Shown here piece by piece: positions 17,060 to 25,352 of a stretch of DNA of 64,000 bases. Under the pieces are notes generated by a model. The model did no database searches and was not told where the DNA came from. It saw only the letters and a list, made by a program, of their open reading frames with translations. Source of the DNA: Rhodococcus sp. KBS0724 (GTDB lineage Bacteria > Actinomycetota > Actinomycetes > Mycobacteriales > Mycobacteriaceae). Each line of letters starts with the position of its first letter. Within the stretch, counting starts at the first letter, position 1. The position numbers and the translations under genes were made by a program. The stretch is taken from assembly GCF_005938745.2 (NCBI RefSeq), contig NZ_VCBX02000001.1, positions 887,501 to 951,500 on the forward strand. The letters run 5' to 3'.

Positions 17060-17931
17060 TAGTTTGTTCCTTCCTGCGGTGTGCGAGCACTGGCAGCCAT
17101 AGCTTTGGCGTCGAGACCACCAAGCGAGTCCTTGCCTACCTCGGCGTTGTGAGCGTGAGCGAAGTGATGCAGACCGAAGACGGAATCGATGCCGTTGCGC
17201 ATCCCCATCTGATCCTCACACTGATTGACGGCCTTCTTCGTGAGTGCCAGTCCGAAGCGCGGCATCTCGGAGATACGTTCGGCAAGTGCAAACGTCTCCT
17301 TCTCGAGATCGTCGCGGGAAACAACACGATTGACCATGCCGATTTCGTAGGCACGTTGCGCGGTGAAGCGGTCGCCGGTGAAGAGCATTTCCTTGGCGAA
17401 TCTCGAGCCCACCATCCACGGGTGGGCAAAGTACTCCACGCCGGGGATACCCATGCGGACAACGGGATCGGAGAAGAATGCGTCGTCGGCGGCGACGATC
17501 ATGTCGCAGACCCACGCAAGCATGAGACCGCCGGCGATGCAGGCACCCTGCACCATGGCGATGGTGGGCTTGGGGATCTCCCGCCAACGGCGGCACATTC
17601 CCAGGTACACCTCCATCTCGCGAGCGAAACGTTGGTCACCACCGGGCTTGTCGACGTGATCCCACCACATGGCGGCCTTGTTCTCGTACTCGACGTGATG
17701 GTCGCGGCCCGGTGTTCCCAAATCGTGTCCAGCACTGAAATGAGGTCCGTTGCCCGCCAGGACAATGACTTTGACGTCGTCGTCGTCGACGGCGCGCTGG
17801 AAAGCGGCGTCAAGTGCGTACGTCACCACTGAGTTCTGAGCATTGCGGTAATCGGGACGGTTGAGCGTAACGACGGCCACGGTGCCACGGACCTCGTAGG
17901 TCACGACATCGGCTTCGAAAGGAACGGTCAT
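17059..17931 (-). CDS. Crotonase-fold protein inside the KstR2 cluster
   Basis: A 290-residue enoyl-CoA hydratase/isomerase-family protein. The oxyanion loop FSAGHDLGTPG (65-75) and the VQGACIAGGLMLAWVCDM segment (128-144) are clear, but both catalytic glutamates of enoyl-CoA hydratase are replaced: M137 where CELA normally has Glu, and V157 where QPEI normally has Glu. E165 in GIPGVEYF is nearby. A simple hydratase role is therefore doubtful. It is coupled by short overlaps to fadE31 (1 nt) and fadD3 (4 nt), so it belongs to the steroid operon. It may be an isomerase, hydrolase or a variant hydratase acting on a ring-derived CoA ester. Confidence 0.87.
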   Translation of the reverse strand: MTVPFEADVVTYEVRGTVAVVTLNRPDYRNAQNSVVTYALDAAFQRAVDDDDVKVIVLAGNGPHFSAGHDLGTPGRDHHVEYENKAAMWWDHVDKPGGDQRFAREMEVYLGMCRRWREIPKPTIAMVQGACIAGGLMLAWVCDMIVAADDAFFSDPVVRMGIPGVEYFAHPWMVGSRFAKEMLFTGDRFTAQRAYEIGMVNRVVSRDDLEKETFALAERISEMPRFGLALTKKAVNQCEDQMGMRNGIDSVFGLHHFAHAHNAEVGKDSLGGLDAKAMAASARTPQEGTN

Positions 17932-19469
17932 GACTTTTCCTCACGCAGAACAGTTTTGAGAATCTTGCCCGAAGGGTTGCGGGGGAGGTGATCGACGAAG
18001 TGAACTTCGCGCGGCACCTTGAATCCGGCGATCTTTTCCTTGAGGAAAGCGATGACGGATTCTTCGGTCAGTCCGGCACCGTCGAGTTGAGCGATGTAGA
18101 CGCGGCCGACCTCGCCCATCCGGTGATCGGGAATGCCGATTACAGCCGCTTCGTGGACGCCGGGCAGGCGAGCCAGCATTCCTTCGATCTCGGCGGGGTA
18201 GACGTTGAATCCGCCGCTGACGTACATGTCCTTGAGACGGTCGGTGATGTCGAGATATCCACGCTCGTCGAGGGTTCCGACATCACCGGTGTGCAGCCAA
18301 CCGTCGGCGTCGATGGCCTTGGCGGTGGACTCAGGATCGTCGAGGTATCCGAGCATGACATTCGGTCCGCGTAGCAGGATCTCGCCCTGATCGCCGATCT
18401 TGACCTCGAAATCAGCTGTCGCGCGGCCCGAACTCGTGGACACCGTGACCGGGTCGTCGTCGGTGCGGCACATGGTGGCCACCACGGCCTCGGTCAGGCC
18501 GTAGGCGGTGAGAACCGCGTCGAACAGTTCGCTTTGCATACGCTCGACCAACGCGACGGGGACCGGAGCGGCGCCCGTGATGGCGATGCGCAGCGACGAC
18601 AGGTCGTACTCACCGCGGCGGGGATGATCGAGGATCGTCTGGTAGATCGTCGGAGCGCCTGGAAGGATGCTGATCTTCTCACGGTTGATCAGCGACAGGG
18701 TCTCGTCGATGTTGAAGACGGACACCGGCACGATGGTGGCACCGTTCAGGAGGCAGACCAGGATTCCGGCCTTGTACCCGAAGGTGTGGAAGAAGGGGCT
18801 GATGATCAGGAAGTTGTCATCCGCGGTGACCTCGGCATTATCTCCCCAGGACTGGGCGACGCCGATCGACTGACGGTGGGCGCTGATCGCGCCCTTGCTG
18901 CGTCCCGTCGTGCCCGAGGTGAAGAGGATGTCGCTGACATCGTCGGGCGTCACTGCTTCTGCCCTGGCGTCGGCTTCGGCGCGGGTGGCGTCGGTTGCGA
19001 GGGCGAGGAAGTCCTCGAACTCGATGACGCCCTCGCGTGCGTCGTCGCCGTCTGCCGGCACGCGGATCACGGTCGGAATCGACAGGTCGGGATTTGCGTC
19101 GAGTAGCTGCTGGTATCGATCGGCCTTGAGGAACTTGCCGACGATTACCAGGGCGGCCGCGTCGACGCGCTCGACGATATCGAGTGCCTCGGTGCCCGTA
19201 TATCTGGTGTTGATCGGGATGATCGCTGCTCCGGCGTACTGAGCGCCGAGGAGTGCGATCACCCAGTGGTGGGTGTTGGGTGCCCAGATGACAACACGGT
19301 CGCCTGCCTTCACTCCACGCGCGATCAGAGCGCCCGCAAAATCGCGTACACGCTGGTGCAACTGTGCAAAGGTCAGTCGGGTGTCGCCATCGGCAATTGC
19401 CGCGAGCTCACCGAACTCCTCGGCGGCCCGGATGAGGGCTGATGGGATGGTTCTCGGTTGATCGGTCAC
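17928..19469 (-). CDS. fadD3: FadD3, HIP-CoA synthetase (steroid C/D rings)
   Basis: A 513-residue AMP-forming acyl-CoA ligase. It has FTSGTTGRSKGA (about 183-194), AYGLTEAVVATM, GYLDDPESTAKA, DRLKDMYVSGGFNVYPAEIE and the C-terminal lysine context NPSGKILKTVL. FadD3 adds CoA to the indanedione propanoate HIP left after side-chain and A/B-ring removal of cholesterol; the product HIP-CoA is the KstR2 inducer (family knowledge from M. tuberculosis and Rhodococcus). The GTG at 19469 follows GGTAGGAGTCCA. The perfect KstR2 box lies 26 nt upstream, and fadE30 is divergent, exactly as in M. tuberculosis. First gene of a five-gene minus-strand operon. Confidence 0.93.
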   Translation of the reverse strand: MTDQPRTIPSALIRAAEEFGELAAIADGDTRLTFAQLHQRVRDFAGALIARGVKAGDRVVIWAPNTHHWVIALLGAQYAGAAIIPINTRYTGTEALDIVERVDAAALVIVGKFLKADRYQQLLDANPDLSIPTVIRVPADGDDAREGVIEFEDFLALATDATRAEADARAEAVTPDDVSDILFTSGTTGRSKGAISAHRQSIGVAQSWGDNAEVTADDNFLIISPFFHTFGYKAGILVCLLNGATIVPVSVFNIDETLSLINREKISILPGAPTIYQTILDHPRRGEYDLSSLRIAITGAAPVPVALVERMQSELFDAVLTAYGLTEAVVATMCRTDDDPVTVSTSSGRATADFEVKIGDQGEILLRGPNVMLGYLDDPESTAKAIDADGWLHTGDVGTLDERGYLDITDRLKDMYVSGGFNVYPAEIEGMLARLPGVHEAAVIGIPDHRMGEVGRVYIAQLDGAGLTEESVIAFLKEKIAGFKVPREVHFVDHLPRNPSGKILKTVLREEKS

Positions 19470-19494
19470 TGGACTCCTACCTGACACGCTACCT

Positions 19495-19508
19495 AGCAAG
19501 TGCTTGGT
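19495..19508. promoter_or_regulatory. KstR2 operator
   Basis: AGCAAGTGCTTGGT matches the published KstR2 consensus AnCAAGnnCTTGnT at every defined position. It lies between the divergent fadD3 and fadE30 genes and should repress both operons in the absence of HIP-CoA. I found no second match in the window. Confidence 0.92.
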
Positions 19509-19554
19509 AGGTTATCTTACATATGTGGACCAGAGCGAGAGCCCGGACGGGCAG

Positions 19555-20754
19555 ATGACGGACGACGAGTTTGCGGCAGAAGTTTCGCAGTGGCTGGCAG
19601 AGAACCTGACCGGCAAGTTTGCCCAGCTCAAGGGTAAGGGCGGACCGGGCAGCGAGCATGAGTTCTTCGAGCAACGCCTCGAATGGGACAAGCATCTCGC
19701 AGCCTCCGGCTGGACGTGCCTGGGATGGCCCAAGGAGTTCGGTGGCCGCGGAGCCACCATCTCCCAGCAAGTTGTCTTTCATCAGGAATACGCGAAGTCG
19801 GGTGCCCCCGCACGCGTCAGCCACATCGGCGAAGAACTTCTCGGTCCGACCCTGATCGCCTACGGAACGGACGAGCAGAAGCGTCGCTTCCTGCCGGGCA
19901 TCAACACGGTCAGTGAATTGTGGGCGCAGGGATACTCCGAGCCCGGTGCCGGCTCCGACCTGGCCAACGTCTCGACGACGGCCCGTCTCGAAGACGGCAA
20001 GTGGATCATCAACGGCCAGAAAGTGTGGACGTCGCTCGCGCACGTCGCACAGTGGTGCTTTGTCGTGTGCCGCACCGAGGTCGGATCCAAGCGTCATCAG
20101 GGCCTGAGCTTCCTCCTGGTACCCCTGGACCAGCCCGGTGTGACCGTGCGTCCCATCCAGCAGCTCACCGGCACCTCCGAATTCAACGAGGTCTTCTTCG
20201 ACGATGCTGTCACCGACGCGGACCTCGTGGTCGGCGAACCGGGTGAAGGCTGGAAGATCGCCATGGGCCTGCTCACCTTCGAGCGTGGCGTGTCCACGCT
20301 AGGTCAGCAGATCGGGTTCGCCCGCGAACTGCAAGGCGTCGTCAACCTGGCGAAGGCCAACGGCAGCGATCAGGATCCGCACATCCGCGAGAAGATCGCG
20401 CGGGCCTGGGTGGGCCTACGCGTCATGCGTGCCCACGCCATGCGTACCCTCGACGCGGTCGACGCCGGAACAGGTGGCGGCGAAGCATCCGTCGCAAAAC
20501 TGTTGTGGGCCAACTGGCATCGTGACCTCGGCCAGCTCGCGATGGACGTGCAAGGTGCGTCGTCGCTGGTTGCACCTTGGGAGAACTCCGAAGGCCAGCC
20601 CTCGGACATCACCGATCCCGAGCACCTCGAACTGGACGAGTGGCAGCGACTGTTCCTCTTCACTCGCGCCGACACGATCTACGGCGGCTCCAACGAAATT
20701 CAGCGCAACATCATTTCCGAGCGCGTGCTCGGTCTTCCCCGAGAGGCTCGTTAA
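19555..20754 (+). CDS. fadE30: FadE30-like acyl-CoA dehydrogenase (steroid C/D rings)
   Basis: A 399-residue acyl-CoA dehydrogenase with WAQGYSEPGAGSDLANVST, WIINGQKVWTS, LTFERGVSTLGQQI and the C-terminal DTIYGGSNEIQRNIISERV signature; it is strikingly similar to M. tuberculosis FadE30, as far as I remember that sequence. FadE30 dehydrogenates the CoA ester of 5-hydroxy-HIP in the propionyl side chain. The ATG at 19555 aligns with the FadE30 N-terminus (DEF-x-x-x-V-x-x-WLA-x-NL); a GTG at 19525 is the alternative. The KstR2 box is 46 nt upstream. It overlaps the following SDR gene by 1 nt (TAATG). Confidence 0.93.
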   Translation: MTDDEFAAEVSQWLAENLTGKFAQLKGKGGPGSEHEFFEQRLEWDKHLAASGWTCLGWPKEFGGRGATISQQVVFHQEYAKSGAPARVSHIGEELLGPTLIAYGTDEQKRRFLPGINTVSELWAQGYSEPGAGSDLANVSTTARLEDGKWIINGQKVWTSLAHVAQWCFVVCRTEVGSKRHQGLSFLLVPLDQPGVTVRPIQQLTGTSEFNEVFFDDAVTDADLVVGEPGEGWKIAMGLLTFERGVSTLGQQIGFARELQGVVNLAKANGSDQDPHIREKIARAWVGLRVMRAHAMRTLDAVDAGTGGGEASVAKLLWANWHRDLGQLAMDVQGASSLVAPWENSEGQPSDITDPEHLELDEWQRLFLFTRADTIYGGSNEIQRNIISERVLGLPREAR

Positions 20755-21566
20755 TGTCTGACTCCACAGTGGTTTCGCCCTTGTCCGTCGCACCGGAGGA
20801 AACTCCGGGCCACGGATTGCTGAAGGGCAAGAAGGCCATCGTCACCGCAGCCGCCGGTACGGGCATCGGTTTCTCGACCGCGCGTCGTGTCCTGATGGAA
20901 GGCGGCGACGTCCTCGTCTCCGACTTCCACGAGCGTCGTCTCGGCGAGACCGTCGAGAAGCTGAAGGCCGAATTCCCCGGCCAGCAGGTCGAATCGATCA
21001 TCTGCGACGTTTCCAGCACGGCACAGGTCGACGCACTCTTCGACGGCGGCGCCGAGAAGCTGGGTCGAATCGACATCGTGGTCAACAACGCGGGCCTCGG
21101 CGGCGAAACTCCCGTCGTCGACATGACGGACGATCAGTGGGATCGCGTTATCGACATCACCCTCAACAGCACCTTCCGCGCGACGCGCGCAGCACTGCGG
21201 TATTTCAAGAGCGTCGAACATGGCGGCGTTCTCGTCAACAACGCATCGGTCCTCGGCTGGCGCGCACAGCACTCGCAGGCGCACTACGCAGCGGCCAAGG
21301 CCGGCGTGATGGCACTGACGCGCTGCAGCGCGATCGAGGCCGCCGAGTACGGCGTCCGCATCAACGCCGTCTCCCCGTCCATCGCCCGCCATGCCTTCCT
21401 GGCAAAGGTCACCAGCGAAGAACTGCTCGACCAGCTGGCGTCCGGTGAGGCCTACGGCCGCGCAGCCGAGGTGTGGGAAATCGCTTCGGTCATCGCGATG
21501 CTGGCGAGCGACTACACGACGTACATGACCGGCGAGATTGTTTCTGTTTCTTCGCAGAGGGCGTAG
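20754..21566 (+). CDS. ipdF: Short-chain dehydrogenase, Rv3559c/IpdF-type
   Basis: A 270-residue SDR. The cofactor loop is TAAAGTGIG (about 31-39), NNAG near 111, the catalytic serine in NNASVLGW and Y-x-x-x-K in HYAAAKAG. It occupies the same slot (after fadE30, before kstR2 and fadA6) as Rv3559c in M. tuberculosis, which I recall as IpdF, a hydroxyacyl-type dehydrogenase in C/D-ring degradation. Its start codon overlaps the fadE30 stop (TAATG), so translation is coupled. A perfect long palindrome follows the stop by 4 nt and may cut transcription before kstR2. Function by synteny, not by motif; the gene symbol is less certain than the family. Confidence 0.88.
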   Translation: MSDSTVVSPLSVAPEETPGHGLLKGKKAIVTAAAGTGIGFSTARRVLMEGGDVLVSDFHERRLGETVEKLKAEFPGQQVESIICDVSSTAQVDALFDGGAEKLGRIDIVVNNAGLGGETPVVDMTDDQWDRVIDITLNSTFRATRAALRYFKSVEHGGVLVNNASVLGWRAQHSQAHYAAAKAGVMALTRCSAIEAAEYGVRINAVSPSIARHAFLAKVTSEELLDQLASGEAYGRAAEVWEIASVIAMLASDYTTYMTGEIVSVSSQRA

Positions 21567-21570
21567 GCCT

Positions 21571-21616
21571 ACTGTGCGCCTTTGTTAACCGCGGGCGGTT
21601 AACAAAGGCGCACAGT
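21571..21616. repeat. Palindromic repeat, subtype B, perfect; between ipdF and kstR2
   Basis: A perfect inverted repeat with 22-nt arms and a 2-nt GG centre. The left arm ends TTTGTTAACCGC and the right arm begins GCGGTTAACAAA. It is the cleanest member of the six-element family. It begins 4 nt after the ipdF stop and ends 24 nt before the kstR2 start. If it works as a terminator, it must reduce kstR2-fadA6 expression from the fadE30 promoter. Confidence 0.85.
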
Positions 21617-21640
21617 GAAGCCCTGGATAGGATTGAAATC

Positions 21641-22297
21641 ATGACGCCATCCCGAAATTCCGACGACACTGCAGGAAAATCCGGTCGCCGCGACGAACTT
21701 CTCGCGATCGCAGCCGGCCTGTTTGCCGACCGCGGAGTACGGGCGACGACGGTTCGCGACATTGCCGATGCGGCCGGGATACTGTCCGGCAGTCTCTACC
21801 ACCATTTCGATTCCAAGGAGTCGATGGTCGACGAGATCCTTCACCAGTTCCTCGACGACCTGTTCGGCAAATACCGCGAGATCGTGGCTGCAGGTCTTGG
21901 CAGCCGGGCAACGCTCGAAGCGCTGATCGTCACTTCGTACGAAGCGATCGACGCGTCGCATTCGGCCGTCGCCATCTACCAGGACGAGGTCAAGCACCTG
22001 GTCGCGAACGAGCGATTCTCGTACTTGGTCGAACGCAACACCGAGTTCCGGGATCTGTGGGTGAGTGTGCTCGAGGCTGGGGTCGCCGACGGAAGTTTCC
22101 GTTCCGACCTCAATATCGAACTGGTTTTCCGCTTCATGCGCGACACCGTCTGGGTTGCCGTGCGCTGGTACCGGCCGGGTGGCACGTTGACCGCTCACAC
22201 CGTCGCAGCTCAGTACCTCGCAATTGTTCTCGACGGACTCTCTGATCCGTCTGCGGCAGCTGCCGCATCCAAAACTACTGCTGCACTATCGAACTAG
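21641..22297 (+). CDS. kstR2: KstR2, TetR-family repressor of steroid ring catabolism
   Basis: A 218-residue TetR repressor. The HTH lies at about 18-60 with TTVRDIADAAGILSGSLYHHFDSKESM. The C-terminal domain holds DEVKHLVANERFSYL and FMRDTVWVAVRWYRPGG, typical of KstR2. KstR2 binds HIP-CoA and then releases its operators. The gene lies between the ipdF-like gene and fadA6, as Rv3557c does in M. tuberculosis. The ATG at 21641 is taken; the frame opens further upstream only through the palindrome. A single KstR2 box in front of fadE30 implies autoregulation through the operon, possibly modulated by the palindrome 25 nt upstream. Confidence 0.93.
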   Translation: MTPSRNSDDTAGKSGRRDELLAIAAGLFADRGVRATTVRDIADAAGILSGSLYHHFDSKESMVDEILHQFLDDLFGKYREIVAAGLGSRATLEALIVTSYEAIDASHSAVAIYQDEVKHLVANERFSYLVERNTEFRDLWVSVLEAGVADGSFRSDLNIELVFRFMRDTVWVAVRWYRPGGTLTAHTVAAQYLAIVLDGLSDPSAAAAASKTTAALSN

Positions 22298-22308
22298 GAG
22301 TAAAGATC

Positions 22309-23457
22309 ATGTCCGAGGTTTACATCGTCGATGCCATCCGCACCCCGATCGGTAAGCGCGGCGGCGCACTGTCGGGTGTGCACCCCATCGACTTGGGCGC
22401 GCACGTCATCAAGGCCGTTGTCGAGCGCACCGGTATCGATGCCGGCGAGGTCGACGACGTCATCTTCGGTTGCGTCGACGCCATCGGTGGCCAGGCCGGC
22501 AACATTGCCCGCATGTCCTGGCTCGCAGCAGGATTTCCCCAGCACGTTCCCGGCGTGACAGTGGACCGTCAGTGTGGTTCCAGCCAGCAGGCAGTGCACT
22601 TCGGTGCGCAGGCAATCCTGTCCGGCACCGCGGATCTGATCATCGCCGGTGGCGTGCAGAACATGAGCCAGATTCCGATCTCGGCAGCCATGATCGTCGG
22701 CCAGCAGTACGGATTCGACACTCCCACTTCCGGTTCCGTCGGCTGGGCCGAGCGGTACGGTGATCAGGAAGTCTCGCAGTTCAAGGGCGCGGAAATGATC
22801 GCCGAGAAGTGGGACGTCAGCCGCGAAGAGCTCGAGAAGTGGGCTCTGCAGAGCCATGAGCGCGCCAAGGCTGCCATCGCAGCCGGCCGTTTCGACAACG
22901 AGATCGTCACCATGGGCGACGCGACCGTCGACGAAGGCCCCCGTGAGACAAGCCTCGAGAAGATGGCGTCGCTCAACGTCCTCGTCGAAGACGGCCGGAT
23001 GACAGCTGCTGTCGCAAGCCAGATCTCGGACGGTGCGAGCGCACTGCTCCTGGCGTCGGAAGAAGCGGTCAAGAAGCACGGCCTCAAGCCCCGCGCCCGG
23101 ATTCATCACCTCAGCGCCCGCGGCGACGACCCCATCTTCATGCTCAGCGCACCCATCCCGGCAACGCAGTACGCGCTGGAGAAGACGGGCCTGACCATCG
23201 AGGACATCGACATCGTCGAGATCAATGAGGCATTTGCTCCCGTTGTTCTCGCGTGGATCAAGGAAATCGGTGCGGATCCGGCCAAGGTCAACGTCAACGG
23301 TGGCGCAATTGCGCTCGGTCACCCGCTCGGCGCTACCGGCACCAAGCTGATGGCAACGCTTCTCAACGAGCTCGAGCGCACCGGCGGACGCTACGGACTG
23401 CTCACCATCTGCGAGGGTGGCGGCACCGCAAACGTGACGATTATCGAGCGTCTCTGA
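22309..23457 (+). CDS. fadA6: FadA6, acetyl-CoA acetyltransferase (steroid C/D rings)
   Basis: A 382-residue thiolase. The acylated cysteine is C89 in TVDRQCGSSQQ, the histidine is in NVNGGAIALGHPLG (about 338) and the second cysteine is in TICEGGGTAN (about 370), so the active site is complete. FadA6 performs a thiolytic step in the breakdown of the opened C/D rings. It follows kstR2 after 11 nt with AGGAGT before the ATG. The gene is followed 6 nt later by a palindrome shared with other 3' ends and then by a convergent lipoprotein gene. Confidence 0.94.
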   Translation: MSEVYIVDAIRTPIGKRGGALSGVHPIDLGAHVIKAVVERTGIDAGEVDDVIFGCVDAIGGQAGNIARMSWLAAGFPQHVPGVTVDRQCGSSQQAVHFGAQAILSGTADLIIAGGVQNMSQIPISAAMIVGQQYGFDTPTSGSVGWAERYGDQEVSQFKGAEMIAEKWDVSREELEKWALQSHERAKAAIAAGRFDNEIVTMGDATVDEGPRETSLEKMASLNVLVEDGRMTAAVASQISDGASALLLASEEAVKKHGLKPRARIHHLSARGDDPIFMLSAPIPATQYALEKTGLTIEDIDIVEINEAFAPVVLAWIKEIGADPAKVNVNGGAIALGHPLGATGTKLMATLLNELERTGGRYGLLTICEGGGTANVTIIERL

Positions 23458-23463
23458 CAAATC

Positions 23464-23511
23464 TGCTGTGCGCCTTTGTTAACCGCGCGAGGTTGACAAA
23501 GGCGCACGGCA
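23464..23511. repeat. Palindromic repeat, subtype B, between convergent genes
   Basis: Inverted repeat with 21-nt arms (two mismatches) around GCGCGA. The left arm begins TGCTGTGCGCCTTTGTTAAC. It starts 6 nt after the fadA6 stop and ends 1 nt before the stop codon of the convergent lipoprotein gene, so it can serve as terminator for both. Confidence 0.78.
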
Positions 23512-23512
23512 G

Positions 23513-23833
23513 TTAGTTCGCTGTATCCGCTACCTGCACGTCGAATTTGACGTTGTCACCGTCGACGCTGGTCACCGTTCCTGTCACGTCGTACTCGGTA
23601 CCCTGGTCGGTCAGTGTGCAGACGACGGTTGCACCGACCTCCGCGTCGAGGCCCTCCGGACAGGTGACGTCGTCGGGTGCCCTGCCGACAGTCGCTGCGA
23701 GCTGGCTGGACATCTGGGCCGCGACCTTGTCGGCGGGTACCTGCTTGTCGCCGATGCTGACGGAGGCCGAGCACGCGCCGGTAGCCAGTGCGGCAGCTAC
23801 GCAGATTGCCGCGGCAAGGTGATTTCTCTTCAT
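23513..23833 (-). CDS. DUF4333-type secreted lipoprotein
   Basis: A 106-residue protein with a lipoprotein signal peptide: MKRN start, a hydrophobic Ala-rich core and a cysteine at 21 in ATGACSASV. The mature part has DDVTCPEGLDAEVGATVVCTLTDQGTEYDVTGTV, the two-cysteine pattern of DUF4333 proteins common in actinobacteria. It is likely anchored to the outer face of the cytoplasmic membrane; function is not known. The ATG at 23833 is chosen because the signal peptide starts there, while the longer frame upstream is not protein-like. It converges on fadA6 and lies 98 nt after the P450 gene on the same strand. Confidence 0.87.
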   Translation of the reverse strand: MKRNHLAAAICVAAALATGACSASVSIGDKQVPADKVAAQMSSQLAATVGRAPDDVTCPEGLDAEVGATVVCTLTDQGTEYDVTGTVTSVDGDNVKFDVQVADTAN

Positions 23834-23931
23834 AAGGTCTCCCGGGTGAGCACGGTTCCAGCTTCGGACCGGCCGGTCCTCGATGATGGTAGACCCCGAA
23901 TCGACTTTTCGGATGATTCGGGCAGACGAGG

Positions 23932-25329
23932 TCAGCGTCGTCGAACCGACAGTGTGAACCCCTCCGGCATCAAGGTCAGACGCTCGACAACTTTCAGTCG
24001 ATAGTCCGGATCGGGTTCGACGGTGTACTTCTGCAAGATCGTTCCCAGAACGAGAACTGCCTCGTGGATGGCGAATTGCCTTCCGATGCAAGCACGTTCA
24101 CCGGTCCCGAAGGGCTTGTAGGTGTGAGCGGGACGGGCCTTGACATTCGCCGGCAGGAATCTGTCCGGATCGAAGGCTTCGGGATTGTTGCCCCACAACG
24201 GATCTCGGTGCAGCGACGGGATGAGGACAAGCATCCAGTCGCCCTTCTTCATCGGGTATTTGCCGATCAAGGTGGTGTCCTGCCGGGCGGCGCGGGCGTA
24301 GGCCGGGGCGGTCGGCCACAGCCGCAGTGATTCGTCGAGGACGCGTCGGACGTACCGGAGTTTTGCGATCTTCTCGAACGGCGGCTCTTCGCTGCCCCAC
24401 ACGGCATCAACTTCTGCTTGCGCCTTGGCCAAGACCTCCGGATTCTGTGACAGATAGTAGAGCGCGAACGACAAAGCGCCGGAGGTTGTTTCATGTCCGG
24501 CAACCAGGAATGTGACTACCTGGTGCCGAATGTTCAGCTCGTCGATCCGGTTCGGATCATTCTCTTTCGCGGCACGCAGCATCAGTTCCAGAAGATCTTC
24601 GTGTGCACCGCCGGGGTTCTCGCGCCGAGTGCGGATCACCTCGTCGACAACGTCGGCCATGTATGCCTTGCGAATGTCGTCGCGTGCGTCCGAGCGTCGT
24701 GCGAGAAAACGTCCGACTGCGGTCGACTTGATGAACGTGGTCCGCTGCGAATGGGACAGAGTGCCGATCATGGCTTTGACAAACGGATGCTGTTCTTCGC
24801 GTTCGAACGAGTCGAAGGAGTAGCTGAACCCCGTTCGGCCGATTGTCTCGAGGGTCAATTTGGTCATGTCGGCCGAGACGTCGATGGGGGAGCCGGTGCC
24901 ATGACGGTCCCAGTACGCAACCAGTTCGCCGGCCACGTCGAGCATCGTGCGGTGGTACGAGCGCATGGCTGTCTGGCTGAACGCCGGAGCGAGGAGGTTG
25001 TGGGCCTTGGCCCAATTGGGTTCGCTGTTGTAGGCGGTGAACAGTCCGTCACCTCCAATCCCTCGTAGTGCTTTGACTCCTGGTGCCAGGTGTTTTGCAA
25101 AGCGGGACTCATCGGCGAGGTCGGCAACCATGTCTGCGCCGGATACGAAGACAAAGCGATTTCCGAGTACGTTGCGTTCGAAGATCGGGCCGAGTTCGCG
25201 GCCGATGCTGACGGAGTTCTGCAGCGGTGTCCGGACGTTGACGCCCAGAATGTCGCCGAGGACAGGGAGGCGGCGGGCCGGATGCGGAATGGTTGGCGCG
25301 CCTGCGTTCGGCGTTGCGTCGACGCTCAT
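23932..25329 (-). CDS. Cytochrome P450, similar to the CYP102 heme domain
   Basis: A 465-residue P450. The I-helix oxygen motif is AGHETTSG (about 278), the K-helix is ESLR (E-x-x-R), and the heme loop FGTGERACIGRQFA has the axial C414. The N-terminal IPHPARRLPVLGDIL and the long GLFTAYNSEPNWAKAHNLLAPAFS segment resemble the heme domain of fatty-acid hydroxylases of the BM3 (CYP102) type. No reductase domain follows and no ferredoxin gene is nearby, so it must use external electron donors. It is divergent from a TetR gene with a pair of 22-bp direct repeats between, which are probably its control sites. Substrate (a fatty acid or similar lipid) is inferred. Confidence 0.9.
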   Translation of the reverse strand: MSVDATPNAGAPTIPHPARRLPVLGDILGVNVRTPLQNSVSIGRELGPIFERNVLGNRFVFVSGADMVADLADESRFAKHLAPGVKALRGIGGDGLFTAYNSEPNWAKAHNLLAPAFSQTAMRSYHRTMLDVAGELVAYWDRHGTGSPIDVSADMTKLTLETIGRTGFSYSFDSFEREEQHPFVKAMIGTLSHSQRTTFIKSTAVGRFLARRSDARDDIRKAYMADVVDEVIRTRRENPGGAHEDLLELMLRAAKENDPNRIDELNIRHQVVTFLVAGHETTSGALSFALYYLSQNPEVLAKAQAEVDAVWGSEEPPFEKIAKLRYVRRVLDESLRLWPTAPAYARAARQDTTLIGKYPMKKGDWMLVLIPSLHRDPLWGNNPEAFDPDRFLPANVKARPAHTYKPFGTGERACIGRQFAIHEAVLVLGTILQKYTVEPDPDYRLKVVERLTLMPEGFTLSVRRR

Positions 25330-25352
25330 CGTTGTCCCCCGAGAAGAGTTCG

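Noticed and set aside
22294..23460. Minus-strand open frame of 388 residues covering fadA6
   Set aside because: It is the antisense shadow of a thiolase with a complete active site; the translation lacks any family pattern.
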